This document shows, in pieces, positions 54,481-63,340 of a stretch of DNA of 64,000 nucleotides. The stretch covers positions 18,366 through 82,365 of the forward strand of contig JADGMX010000007.1 of assembly GCA_015234525.1 (NCBI GenBank), read 5' to 3'. This DNA comes from Flavobacterium sp. (GTDB taxonomy: Bacteria > Bacteroidota > Bacteroidia > Flavobacteriales > Flavobacteriaceae). Made by a program: the position numbers and the translations under genes. The notes under the pieces were generated by a model. It searched no databases, had not been told where the DNA came from, and saw nothing but the letters and a program-made list of their open reading frames with translations. Every line of letters starts with the position of its first letter. Position 1 is the first letter of the stretch.

Positions 54481-55262
54481 TGGAAACGCAGTATTTTGTC
54501 GACCAATCGTCAATCGTCCGAAAAATCTGGGGTAAATCCGACACCATTTTATTCATTTTTGCTGGTGCTGCGGCCGAATTCGCACTTAACAAAGCAGTCG
54601 ATTGGCTATACTTTACAGGAAAGCTTCCAAAAGATCCGCTGGACCGATTGTTTTCGACCGTTAATTTTGCAAACATCATCATCTTCTCGGAAAGACCAAA
54701 AGCGTTACAAGCAATCGACACAATCACATCAATTCACCAAAATGTCGAAACTGACCGCGGTGGGAAGATTCCGGATTGGGCATATCGCGATGTTTTATTC
54801 ATGTTAGTCGATTACTCGATTAGATCGTATGAACTGCTTGAACGCGAACTGACCGATGATGAGAAAGCGGAGGTCTTGAATGTTTTTATCAGAATGGGCG
54901 AGCGCATGGGTATTGAAGATTTGCCGAACAACTACGCCGAATTTCATATTGCACGCGACCAGCACATTATCAACAATACCGCCTATGGCGATTTTACAAA
55001 AGACCTTTTTAAACAATACGAAATTCACCTGGGCAAAATTCGGTATCGCATCCTGATCGAATCTCAAAAGTTGGTGATCCCTGATCTTATCCGACAGCGG
55101 TTAGGTTTTACATCAAGTACTATCTTTCCAATCTTGATCTCGACCTACAAAATCAGCCGACAATTTGGTTTGGACAAACTAATAAAATCAATAATTCTCC
55201 CCGCTAAATTTAAGCCTCAAATATCCGCTCTGGATCGATCAAATGTCGCATTTGCCCCATAA
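54480..55262 (+). CDS. DUF2236 / MpaB-like oxygenase-family protein
   Basis: A 260-residue, mostly helical soluble protein. It resembles the MpaB/rubber-oxygenase family (DUF2236): KIWGKSDTILFIFAGAAAEFALNKAVDWLYFTG at the start, IHQNVETDRGGKIPDWAYRDVLFMLVDYSI in the middle and IRQRLGFTSSTIFPILISTYK near the end. Family members bind a b-type haem through a conserved His; which His does this here is uncertain (IHQN or EFHIARDQHI). Coupled to the DUF4153-like gene. Confidence 0.75.
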   Translation: METQYFVDQSSIVRKIWGKSDTILFIFAGAAAEFALNKAVDWLYFTGKLPKDPLDRLFSTVNFANIIIFSERPKALQAIDTITSIHQNVETDRGGKIPDWAYRDVLFMLVDYSIRSYELLERELTDDEKAEVLNVFIRMGERMGIEDLPNNYAEFHIARDQHIINNTAYGDFTKDLFKQYEIHLGKIRYRILIESQKLVIPDLIRQRLGFTSSTIFPILISTYKISRQFGLDKLIKSIILPAKFKPQISALDRSNVAFAP

Positions 55263-55263
55263 T

Positions 55264-55310
55264 TTGGCTGATACGCCAATGCCGTAAAATAATTGGTTTC
55301 AATAATTTTG
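55264..55310 (+). promoter_or_regulatory. Hairpin and -7 element before the SRPBCC gene
   Basis: TTGGC-TGATAC-GCCAA (55264-55279) forms a small hairpin directly after the DUF2236 stop. TAATTTTG at 55303-55310 matches TAnnTTTG and lies 17 bp before the next ATG; no convincing -33 element is seen. Confidence 0.4.
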
Positions 55311-55326
55311 AGAAAACGCAATTATT

Positions 55327-56193
55327 ATGGAGCCGATCACAATAAAAACAATCATCAAAGCACCGGTTGAAAAAGTTTGGAACGTGTTCACAAATCCGAT
55401 GCATATTGTCAAATGGAACAGCCCGTCCCCGGATTGGCACACTACAAAAGCGGATAATGATCTTCAGCACGGTGGGCGTTTCCTATCGCGAATGGAAGCA
55501 AAAGATGGAAGTTTCGGATTCGACTTTGCGGGAACATATGATCAGATCGACGTGAACCGTTTGATTAAATATACCATTGATGACAACCGAAAAGTGTCAG
55601 TTGAATTTGAACAAAACGACGATCAGACAATAGTAACTCAAAGCTTTGACCCCGAGCAGACAAATCCACTCGAAATGCAGCGTGATGGTTGGCAAAGTAT
55701 TCTCGATAATTTTAGAAATTATGTAGAAGACCTCGCCGTTCTCGAGCGGATTCACTATGAAATCCAGATAGATGTCGACCCCATAACCGTTCACAAAACA
55801 ATGCTCGATGAAGAAAATTATCGGGTTTGGACCGCACCTTTTAGTCCGACGTCTCGTTATGAAGGCACATGGGAAAAGGGAACCAAACTTTTGTTTCTTG
55901 GCGACTCAGATGGCGAGCGCGGCGGAATGGTATCAATGGTCGAAGAGAATATTCCGGGCGAACTCGTAAGTCTGCGCCACGTTGGTCTTGTTCACGGCGA
56001 TCTCGAAATCACCGAAGGCCCACATGTGCAAGGATGGGCGGGTGCACATGAAATTTACACGTTCGCAGATATTGGCGGCAAGACCAAACTCGGAATCGAT
56101 GTGGATGTCAACCGCGAATTCAAAGATCATTTCGATCAATCGTGGCCAATCGCGTTAGCGAAATTAAAGGAACTCAGTGAAAACCGAAGTTAA
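55327..56193 (+). CDS. Double SRPBCC (AHSA1-type) domain protein
   Basis: A 288-residue protein made of two START-like modules in tandem: residues about 1-138 (TIKAPVEKVWNVFTNPMHIVKWNSPSPDW, ending GWQSILDNFRNYVEDL) and about 142-288 (IHYEIQIDVDPITVHKTMLDEENYRVWTAPFSP, ending SWPIALAKLKELSE). Single-domain AHSA1 proteins are about 140 residues, so this is a fusion or internal duplication with diverged halves. The second half resembles activator-of-Hsp90-like domains. The substrate or lipid is unknown. Its stop overlaps the convergent MscS gene by 4 bp. Confidence 0.88.
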   Translation: MEPITIKTIIKAPVEKVWNVFTNPMHIVKWNSPSPDWHTTKADNDLQHGGRFLSRMEAKDGSFGFDFAGTYDQIDVNRLIKYTIDDNRKVSVEFEQNDDQTIVTQSFDPEQTNPLEMQRDGWQSILDNFRNYVEDLAVLERIHYEIQIDVDPITVHKTMLDEENYRVWTAPFSPTSRYEGTWEKGTKLLFLGDSDGERGGMVSMVEENIPGELVSLRHVGLVHGDLEITEGPHVQGWAGAHEIYTFADIGGKTKLGIDVDVNREFKDHFDQSWPIALAKLKELSENRS

Positions 56194-57464
56194 TCAGGAT
56201 GAATTCGCAATTTTTCGATCGCGTTCGTAATGTCGCTACCGGCGGGTTGCTGGAAAAGTTCAAGATCGAACCAGCTCACAGCCGACAAGAGATGGTCAAA
56301 GATATCGGATTGTATCGATTCATATTCGAGCCACGCAACCGTATTTGTAAAGCAGTAAATTTCGATCGGAAGTCCGTTGTCATCAACCGGAAGTTGTCGG
56401 ACCAAGATGGTCATATCCTGCGAAATTCCCTTGTGTTGTTGCAGATAACTTTCAACATAACGCCTGAAAACGCCCACATTTGTCATTCGCCTGCCGTTGA
56501 TTAGTTGAGTGGTATCCACATTTTTTTGGCGATTGTATTCTTCAATTTCATTTTGACGTGACGATATAAAGTCGCGAATAAGTTCGTACTTTTTAAATTG
56601 CTCGCGCATTTTGGGATCGACAAATTTGATTGTACGCACGTTCAGCAGCACGGTTCGTTTGATTCGGCGACCACCAAATTCCTGCATTCCACGCCAGTTT
56701 TTAAAACTTTCCGTTATAAAATAATAGGTCGGAACCGCCGTAATAGTTTTATCCCAGTTCCGAATTTTAACCGTATTTAGATTTATCGCAATCACATCGC
56801 CATCGGCATTAAATTTCGGCATCTCAACCCAATCGCCCACCCGAACCACGTCGTTGGCTGAAATTTGAACGCTGGCAACCAATCCGAGAATCGTATCTTT
56901 AAAAATCAAAAGCAGAATCGCGGTCATCGCACCGAACGCACTCAAGAAATACAACGGCGATCGACCAATCAAAATTGACAGAATAATGATAAAAGCCGCG
57001 ATATACAACACGATTCTAATCAGCTGAAAGTAACTGGCTAATGGCTTACTGGCGAAAGTCGGCGATTTCGACAGTATAAATTCGACAGCCCGTAAGAATG
57101 AAACTACCACTAAAACCGCCGCAATGATTATGTAAACATCCGCCAGTTTGATCATAAATGGCTGAAGTCGCGGGAAATCTGCAAATAGTATCGGTGCGGC
57201 CAGTTTTACAATGACTGCCGGAACAATATGCGCCAGATTTTCAAATGTCTTGTGTTCGGCCAAAATATCGTCCCACTGAAAAGGCGTTTTTTTAAAAAAC
57301 ACATTCAAAAGTTTCAGCACATATCGTCTGGTCACATAGTGAGCTACAAATGCAACAATCGTCAAAATGCTGATCAGAATCACAAACCGAAGTAACGGAA
57401 TCCATTCCTGCGAAATACCCGCATCGTTCAGTAAAACATCAAACCACCTGTCAATTTCAATCAT
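56190..57464 (-). CDS. Mechanosensitive ion channel, MscS family (YbdG-like)
   Basis: A 424-residue channel protein with five membrane helices (the last is the pore helix: SAFGAMTAILLLIFKDTILGLVASVQI) and a cytoplasmic domain starting DVVRVGDWVEMPKFNADGDVIAI, the MscS beta domain. The longer C-terminus (NVGVFRRYVESYLQQH, MTILVRQLPVDDNGLPIEIYCF) matches the YbdG subgroup, which opens on mild hypo-osmotic stress. A promoter with TAAATTTG (plus-strand 57481-57488) lies just upstream. Confidence 0.93.
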   Translation of the reverse strand: MIEIDRWFDVLLNDAGISQEWIPLLRFVILISILTIVAFVAHYVTRRYVLKLLNVFFKKTPFQWDDILAEHKTFENLAHIVPAVIVKLAAPILFADFPRLQPFMIKLADVYIIIAAVLVVVSFLRAVEFILSKSPTFASKPLASYFQLIRIVLYIAAFIIILSILIGRSPLYFLSAFGAMTAILLLIFKDTILGLVASVQISANDVVRVGDWVEMPKFNADGDVIAINLNTVKIRNWDKTITAVPTYYFITESFKNWRGMQEFGGRRIKRTVLLNVRTIKFVDPKMREQFKKYELIRDFISSRQNEIEEYNRQKNVDTTQLINGRRMTNVGVFRRYVESYLQQHKGISQDMTILVRQLPVDDNGLPIEIYCFTNTVAWLEYESIQSDIFDHLLSAVSWFDLELFQQPAGSDITNAIEKLRIHPD

Positions 57465-57480
57465 ATCATATAGTAAAAGC

Positions 57481-57488
57481 CAAATTTA
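57481..57488 (-). promoter_or_regulatory. -7 promoter element of the MscS gene
   Basis: Minus-strand TAAATTTG matches TAnnTTTG exactly; a TTTC element lies 18 bp upstream. The start codon is 17 bp downstream, so the leader is extremely short. Confidence 0.55.
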
Positions 57489-57549
57489 CAGCTATAAAAT
57501 CAGCCCGAAAATTACCCACGGTTTTTAGGCTTTTTTTAACGGAATTAGG

Positions 57550-57653
57550 AGCTGATTCCTGCTGTCCGCTATATCTTTTTTGCCTTGAATCCATTTATTC
57601 ATTTAGATGCATGGAAAGCAAAAAAGGAGGCCGCTCCCATCAGGGCTAGGGCT
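57550..57653 (+). repeat. Dispersed intergenic repeat, type A (copy A4)
   Basis: It begins AGCTGATTCCTGCTGTCCGC and ends CCCATCAGGGCTAGGGCT; the stem is ATCTTTTTTGC with GCAAAAAAGGA, and an inner CCAT...ATGG pair in the long loop. It lies between the start of the MscS gene and the end of the S24 repressor gene (both minus strand). Confidence 0.75.
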
Positions 57654-57718
57654 CAATCGGAAACTTCAACACGGTTGCGAAGATTTAAATAAGCGGTTCT
57701 ACTGGTACTTGTCCTTTC

Positions 57719-58486
57719 TCAAATTCGCTTCGATTTAATAGTTCCAATTTCCTTCTTCAATTCCAGGAACATATTCATCACATTCAGATCCGCCGGACCT
57801 TCAGGCTTGCTGTCGTCTCGTCCAATGTGCGCTACATATTCCCAAATTTCCATGATGTCTGATAGTTTGATCTCGTAAGGCGTATAAATAATATTATCCG
57901 GAGAGACCACAAACGAATCTTCATTGGTAGCACTCAGTCGCTTATAAGTTATCCCTTCGCTTTGCGTAATCAAGATGTACGTTTTTCCTTTTCGTACTTC
58001 ACTCAGATTTTCAACATATCGTCCAATCACAAAGGTCTGATCATTGTGCGGCGGCATCGAATCTCCACCAACCGGAAATGCGCGAAATTTACCCCGACCT
58101 AAAAATGGAAGTGAAATCTGTTGCAAACTCTCTATGAATTCCGGATCGGCATAACCGGTCAGATAGCCCGCGCGCGCTTTATGCGGAATTATCTCTATAA
58201 AATTGTTGCCTTTCGCGTCGACAGCAATCGGCAATACAATGCGGTTGTCATCAAGTTTCACCAAATTGTCAACCGAGATTTTCCGAAGATCAATCGTTAA
58301 AAGCAAGTCAATGCTTATGTGATAAAACCTCGAAATTATCACCAGCGTTTCTGCCGGAGGAACATTTTTCCCATACTCATATTTCTTGTACCTGTCGCAC
58401 GGCATTTTCATTCCGTCAGCGGCTTCCTGTTGCGACAATCCACGTTTTGATCGCAGATATTTCAAATTGTCAGAAATGTACAACAT
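57719..58486 (-). CDS. XRE/S24 self-cleaving repressor (LexA-like)
   Basis: A 255-residue protein. An N-terminal XRE-type HTH (residues 5-60: LRSKRGLSQQEAADGMKM, then DRYKKYEYGKNVPP) is followed by a LexA/CI-like S24 protease domain. The catalytic Ser143 is in GGDSMPP and Lys182 in YKRL. A scissile Ala106-Gly107 lies in KARAGYL, as in LexA-type repressors. It is divergent from dinB and probably represses dinB-dnaE until DNA damage triggers self-cleavage through RecA. A classical LexA would have a winged HTH; here the HTH is of the XRE type. Confidence 0.9.
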   Translation of the reverse strand: MLYISDNLKYLRSKRGLSQQEAADGMKMPCDRYKKYEYGKNVPPAETLVIISRFYHISIDLLLTIDLRKISVDNLVKLDDNRIVLPIAVDAKGNNFIEIIPHKARAGYLTGYADPEFIESLQQISLPFLGRGKFRAFPVGGDSMPPHNDQTFVIGRYVENLSEVRKGKTYILITQSEGITYKRLSATNEDSFVVSPDNIIYTPYEIKLSDIMEIWEYVAHIGRDDSKPEGPADLNVMNMFLELKKEIGTIKSKRI

Positions 58487-58525
58487 ATGTTAAAGGGATT
58501 TTAAGTCACTACAAACATAATGATT

Positions 58526-58550
58526 TTAGGGATTATACATCCTAATTTTG
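58526..58550 (+). promoter_or_regulatory. Candidate repressor operator and dinB promoter
   Basis: TTAGG-N3-TATA-N3-CCTAA (58526-58545) is a 20-bp dyad, 14 of 20 positions symmetrical. Its right arm overlaps the -7 element TAATTTTG (58543-58550). It lies between the divergent S24 repressor and dinB genes and so fits a binding site of that repressor. The start of dinB is 21 bp further on. Confidence 0.6.
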
Positions 58551-58570
58551 TAAAAAAAAATCAATCAATT

Positions 58571-59785
58571 ATGGCACGTGCAATTGTACACATGGATTTG
58601 GACACTTTTTTTGTGTCTTGTGAACGTCTGAACAACAGTAAGTTGAACGGGCTTCCGCTAATTGTGGGCGGTGGAGAGCGTGGCGTGGTGGCATCGTGTT
58701 CGTATGAAGCCCGGCATTTTGGTGTCCGATCGGCGATGCCTATAAGATTGGCGTTGCAATTATGTCCGCAGGCAAAAGTGATCAAAGGCGACATGGAATT
58801 ATATTCAAACCTTTCGCATACCGTTACCCAAATTATCGAGGAGAAAGCGCCGGTAGTTGAGAAGGCGAGTATCGATGAATTCTACCTCGACATTACTGGA
58901 ATGGATAAATTTTATGGTTGTTATAAATGGACAAATGAACTTTCATCGACCATTACCAAAGAAACAGGTTTGCCGATAAGTTTTGCGCTGTCGGTCAACA
59001 AAACGGTTTCAAAAATTGCAAGTGGCGAAGGAAAGCCATTAGGTCATCTTGAAATTCCGGAACCGATGGTCAAATCGTTTTTGAATCCGCTTTCCATCCG
59101 AAAAATTCCGATGGTTGGTGAAGTAACATTTAGTTTATTGTCGCGGATCGGCATCAGAACCATCGAGAAATTATCCGAAATGCCGCCCATCTATCTGCAG
59201 AAAATGATCGGTAAGAACGGGCTTGAACTTTGGAAAAAAGCGAATGGCATCGACAACAATCCTGTCGAACCTTATACGGAACGAAAATCAATATCAACCG
59301 AACACACTTTCGGGCAGGACACCATCGACATCCATAAAATCAAGTCGTTGCTAATCGGAATGACCGAACAACTTGCGTTTCAACTTCGCTCCGAGCAATG
59401 GCTGACCTCAACCGTGACAGTAAAAATACGCTACTCGAATTTTGACACCGAAAATGTGCAATGTAAGATCCCGTATACTTCCTGCGATCACATTCTACTA
59501 AAATATGTAACCGATTTGTTTGTCAAATTATATAAACGGAGAATGCGGATCAGACTTGTTGGCGTTCGTTTCAGCGGATTGGTACGCGGAACGTATCAGA
59601 TCAATATGTTTGAAGACACCGTTGAGATGATGCAACTTTATCAGGCGATGGACAAACTCAAAAAACGCTACGGATTTGATGCCGTGACCCGATGCGCCGG
59701 AACTATTTTGAAATGTAAAAAATCGGCGTTGATCCCAAAATCGAATAATGTGGTCCAAGGAAAACTTGCAATGAAAACCCGCTAA
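58571..59785 (+). CDS. dinB: DNA polymerase IV-type Y-family translesion polymerase
   Basis: 404 residues from the ATG at 58571 (MARAIVHMDLDTFFVSCERL); an earlier ATG at 58520 lies upstream of the promoter. Catalytic acids are D9 in HMDLDTFF and D102-E103 in ASIDEFYLD. The thumb and little-finger domains follow. The segment Q343-INMF347 could be a beta-clamp-binding motif. The protein is of normal length and all catalytic residues are present. Its stop codon overlaps the next start (TAATG), so it is translated with the second DnaE. Confidence 0.93.
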   Translation: MARAIVHMDLDTFFVSCERLNNSKLNGLPLIVGGGERGVVASCSYEARHFGVRSAMPIRLALQLCPQAKVIKGDMELYSNLSHTVTQIIEEKAPVVEKASIDEFYLDITGMDKFYGCYKWTNELSSTITKETGLPISFALSVNKTVSKIASGEGKPLGHLEIPEPMVKSFLNPLSIRKIPMVGEVTFSLLSRIGIRTIEKLSEMPPIYLQKMIGKNGLELWKKANGIDNNPVEPYTERKSISTEHTFGQDTIDIHKIKSLLIGMTEQLAFQLRSEQWLTSTVTVKIRYSNFDTENVQCKIPYTSCDHILLKYVTDLFVKLYKRRMRIRLVGVRFSGLVRGTYQINMFEDTVEMMQLYQAMDKLKKRYGFDAVTRCAGTILKCKKSALIPKSNNVVQGKLAMKTR

Positions 59786-62700
59786 TGTATCTTAACTGTC
59801 ATACTTTTCACTCGTTGCGTTACGGCACGATCCCGATTCCCGATTTGGTTTCACAAGCGGTGTCAAGCGGAGTTCGCGCATTGGCATTGACCGATATCAA
59901 TACGGTTACGGGTGTGTACGAATTTGTCAAATTGTGTGAAGCTGCAAACATCAAAGCTTTAGTAGGTGTTGATTGTCGGAATGATCACAAATTGCATTAT
60001 ATCGGAATCGCGAAAAATCAACAGGGATTGGCAGAAATCAACCGATTAATCACCAAGCACAATCTCGAAGGCACACTTTTGCCCGAAAATGCACCCGATT
60101 TTAAAAATGTGTTCGTCATTTATCCGTTTGAAAATTCGCCAGCCGATTTAAAACCGAACGAGTTCGTCGGAATAAATCCGGAGCAGCTTCCGAAATTATT
60201 CAATGCTGAAAATCGAAGGCATCTCCAGAAAATGGTAGTACTTCAGCCGGTTACATTCCGAACCAAAAAAGAGTATAATCTGCATCGGATTTTAAGGGCA
60301 ATTGATAAAAACCTGATTTTGTCTAAACTTGACCAAAATGACTATTGTAGGAAAACGGATGTGATGATTTCAGAGGAAGATCTTCGCCTAAAATTTTCAG
60401 ATTATCCTCAAATTATCGCCAACACTGAATTCATCCTTGAAAATTGTCATTTTGAATTCGACTTTTCAACACCGAAAAACAAACAATTTTATACCGGAAG
60501 CCGCGAAACTGATATTGAACTTTTAACCAAATTAGCTTTTGAAGGCTTGCCAAAACGGTATGGATCAAATAATCAATCTGCCATCACACGGATTAATAAA
60601 GAGTTGAAGGTCATTGACGAACTTGGTTTTAGCGGGTATTTTTTAATCACATGGGACATAATTCAGTACAGCAACAGTCAGGGTTTTATGCATATTGGTC
60701 GCGGAAGTGGTGCCAATAGCATTATCGCGTACTGTTTGGGAATCACAGATATTTGTCCGCTTGAACTCGATTTATATTTTGAACGGTTTTTAAATGTTCA
60801 CCGAAAGACGCCGCCTGATTTTGATATCGATTGGTCATGGAAAGAACGCGATATCATATTGAGATATATTTTCGACAAATACGGATGGGATCATGTGGCA
60901 TTTTGCGGGACCAACGTCGAGTTCAAGTATCGGTCTATTTTTCGGGAAGTTGGGAAAGTTTTCGGATTGCCAAAAGAGGAGTTGGACATTTTGGCCACGT
61001 CGTCAATGGCATCACATGATAAAAATGAGGTGGTAAAACTCGTTCACCAATACGGAATGATGCTCGAAAAATATCCAAACCAAAGAAGCATGCATTCATG
61101 TGGAATCCTGATTTCTGAAGAGCCAATCACCAATTTTACCGCGCTTGAACTCCCGCCAAAAGGTTTTCCGATTGTGCAATTCGACATGCATGTTGCAGAA
61201 GATATTGGCTTCGACAAATTCGATATATTAAGTCAGCGTGGCATTGGTCACATCGATGACACAGTTAAACTCATCAAGAAAAATCAAGGTGTTGAGGTAG
61301 ATATTCGCGACACCCGAATTTCCAAAGATGAAGCAAAATGCAACGAATTGCTTGGTCGCGGGAAAACCATTGGTTGTTTTTATATCGAGAGTCCGGCGAT
61401 GCGTGGTTTGCTAAGACGTCTCAAATGTGAGAATTATAAAGTGTTGGTTGCAGCTTCGTCAATCATTAGGCCCGGAGTGGCGCAATCCGGAATGATGAAA
61501 GAGTATATTTTCAGACACAATCACCCGGATAAATTCGAATATTTCCACGATGTTTTTAAGGAGCAATTGGGCGAGACTTATGGAATTATGGTTTATCAGG
61601 AAGATGTAATCAAAATTGCTTTGCATTATGGAGGTTTGCCGGCTGCGGATGGCGATATTTTGCGTCGTGCGATGAGCGGCAAGGGGCGGTCTAAGGAAGC
61701 GTTGAAGCGGATTAAGGAAAATTATTTTGAATGTTGCGCACGTCAAGGTCATCCAATCGAATTGAGTCAGGAAATCTACAGACAAATTGAATCCTTTGCG
61801 GGATATTCGTTTTGCAAAGCGCACTCGGCTTCTTATGCGGTGGAAAGTTATCAGAGTTTGTATCTCAAAGCATATTTTCCAATCGAGTTTATGACGGCGG
61901 TCATCAACAATTATGGCGGGTTTTACCGAACCGAAGTTTATGTGCATGAGGCCCGGATGTCTGGCGCTAAAATTCACAATCCGTGTGTCAATAAAAGCGA
62001 GCACGAAACCACAGTTTATGACACCGATATTTATTTGGGCTTTCAGCATTTAAAAAGTCTGGCAGTTAAAGTCGCCGAGGAAATTGTGACAGATCGTAAA
62101 CTTAACGGTCTGTTTTCATCGCTAGAGGATTTTATCAATCGCGTGAACATTGGCATTGAAGCCATTCAAATTCTGATCTTCATCGGCGCATTCCGATTTA
62201 CGGGGAAAACCAAAAACGAATTGACGGTCATCGCCCGAATGATTTTGGTCAACTTTAAACCTGAAAACCGAAATCTCATCTTGATTCAGGGACCGATCAA
62301 AGAGTACAAGCTTCCCGAATTTCAGCGTTCGGTTTTTGAAGATGCTTTTGACGAGATCGAGCTTTTGAGTTTTCCGGTTTCGGTCACGCCGTTTAATTTA
62401 CTGCAAACCTCATATCGCGGTGATGTGATGGCGAAAGACCTGAATAACTATCACAAGAAAACCGTGAGGATGTTGGCCTATTTGATTTCGCGAAAGCACG
62501 TTCCGACCAAAAGAGGTGAAATGTTTTTTGGAACTTGGATCGATGCAAACGGTGAGTTTTTTGACACCGCGCACTTTGCGGATTCCTTGGCAAAATATCC
62601 GTTTAAAGGCGGCGGTTGTTATTTGTTGTTGGGAACAGTTGAGGTCGATTACCATTTTCCGACGATCACCATCAGTAAAATGGCCAAAATGCCTTTTATT

Positions 62701-62847
62701 CCTGATCCGAGATATTCAGCCACCGAAGAAAAGCGTTTTCAGACGCAACAACAAATCCGGGAAGACATCAGCATGACCGACCGCGCGCCATATCCACAGG
62801 AACATGAAATCAATTTGCCAAGATTTAAAATGGTAAATAATCACTAA
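59785..62847 (+). CDS. DNA polymerase III alpha subunit, second copy (DnaE-type, probably error-prone)
   Basis: A 1020-residue protein. An N-terminal PHP domain starts MYLNCHTFHSLRYGTI. The C-family polymerase core contains GRGSGANSIIAYCLGITD, PDFDIDW (D347, D349) and FVNVHRKTPPDF-like segments (ERFLNVHRKTPPDFDID). A helix-hairpin-helix stretch and an OB-fold C-terminus (VRMLAYLISRKHVPTKRGE) follow. It is about 140 residues shorter than E. coli DnaE and is coupled to dinB, so it is almost certainly not the replicative copy but the mutasome partner, analogous to DnaE2 in imuB-dnaE2 operons. Confidence 0.9.
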   Translation: MYLNCHTFHSLRYGTIPIPDLVSQAVSSGVRALALTDINTVTGVYEFVKLCEAANIKALVGVDCRNDHKLHYIGIAKNQQGLAEINRLITKHNLEGTLLPENAPDFKNVFVIYPFENSPADLKPNEFVGINPEQLPKLFNAENRRHLQKMVVLQPVTFRTKKEYNLHRILRAIDKNLILSKLDQNDYCRKTDVMISEEDLRLKFSDYPQIIANTEFILENCHFEFDFSTPKNKQFYTGSRETDIELLTKLAFEGLPKRYGSNNQSAITRINKELKVIDELGFSGYFLITWDIIQYSNSQGFMHIGRGSGANSIIAYCLGITDICPLELDLYFERFLNVHRKTPPDFDIDWSWKERDIILRYIFDKYGWDHVAFCGTNVEFKYRSIFREVGKVFGLPKEELDILATSSMASHDKNEVVKLVHQYGMMLEKYPNQRSMHSCGILISEEPITNFTALELPPKGFPIVQFDMHVAEDIGFDKFDILSQRGIGHIDDTVKLIKKNQGVEVDIRDTRISKDEAKCNELLGRGKTIGCFYIESPAMRGLLRRLKCENYKVLVAASSIIRPGVAQSGMMKEYIFRHNHPDKFEYFHDVFKEQLGETYGIMVYQEDVIKIALHYGGLPAADGDILRRAMSGKGRSKEALKRIKENYFECCARQGHPIELSQEIYRQIESFAGYSFCKAHSASYAVESYQSLYLKAYFPIEFMTAVINNYGGFYRTEVYVHEARMSGAKIHNPCVNKSEHETTVYDTDIYLGFQHLKSLAVKVAEEIVTDRKLNGLFSSLEDFINRVNIGIEAIQILIFIGAFRFTGKTKNELTVIARMILVNFKPENRNLILIQGPIKEYKLPEFQRSVFEDAFDEIELLSFPVSVTPFNLLQTSYRGDVMAKDLNNYHKKTVRMLAYLISRKHVPTKRGEMFFGTWIDANGEFFDTAHFADSLAKYPFKGGGCYLLLGTVEVDYHFPTITISKMAKMPFIPDPRYSATEEKRFQTQQQIREDISMTDRAPYPQEHEINLPRFKMVNNH

Positions 62848-62860
62848 TTTTAAGCAATAC

Positions 62861-63307
62861 ATGACTATGGAAAATCTTAAACGCTTCCTCGATGCACAAA
62901 ATCAAACGTATCTAAAAGCGCTCGATGAAATAAGAAATGGACGAAAAACCACGCATTGGATGTGGTTCGTGTTTCCTCAAATTACAGGCTTGGGCCAAAG
63001 CGACATTGCAAAATTTTATAGCATCAAAGATATCGATGAAGCTTCGGCTTATGTCGATCACCCCGTTTTAGGAAAGCATCTGATTGAGATTTCAACTGAA
63101 CTTTTACATCATGCAAACTTGTCTGCACACGAAATATTCGGATCGCCTGACGATGTAAAACTGCGATCGTCAATGACACTTTTTGCGAATGTTCCGAATG
63201 TCGATCCCATATTTGCCAATGTTCTTGACGCTTTTTTTGAGGGCAAACAAGACGAAAAAACAATTCAGATATTACTAAGACAGAAAATCGATCATGTACC
63301 CGGATAA
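62861..63307 (+). CDS. DUF1810 family protein
   Basis: A 148-residue protein with the family signature LKRFLDAQNQTYLKALDEIRNG, HWMWFVFPQITGLG, and a C-terminal helical part (LRSSMTLFANVPNVDPIFANVLDAFF). An in-frame ATG two codons later (62867) is equally possible. Gap to the dnaE gene 13 bp, so it may belong to the same operon. Function unknown; some DUF1810 members are linked to ADP-ribose or calpastatin-like domains in annotation, without clear biochemistry. Confidence 0.88.
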   Translation: MTMENLKRFLDAQNQTYLKALDEIRNGRKTTHWMWFVFPQITGLGQSDIAKFYSIKDIDEASAYVDHPVLGKHLIEISTELLHHANLSAHEIFGSPDDVKLRSSMTLFANVPNVDPIFANVLDAFFEGKQDEKTIQILLRQKIDHVPG

Positions 63308-63340
63308 TTCAAGATATTTGCATTTCCGACATTAAACTAT

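Noticed and set aside
61459..62049. 196-codon frame antisense to the second dnaE
   Set aside because: It is a shadow of the plus-strand polymerase frame; no domain is visible.
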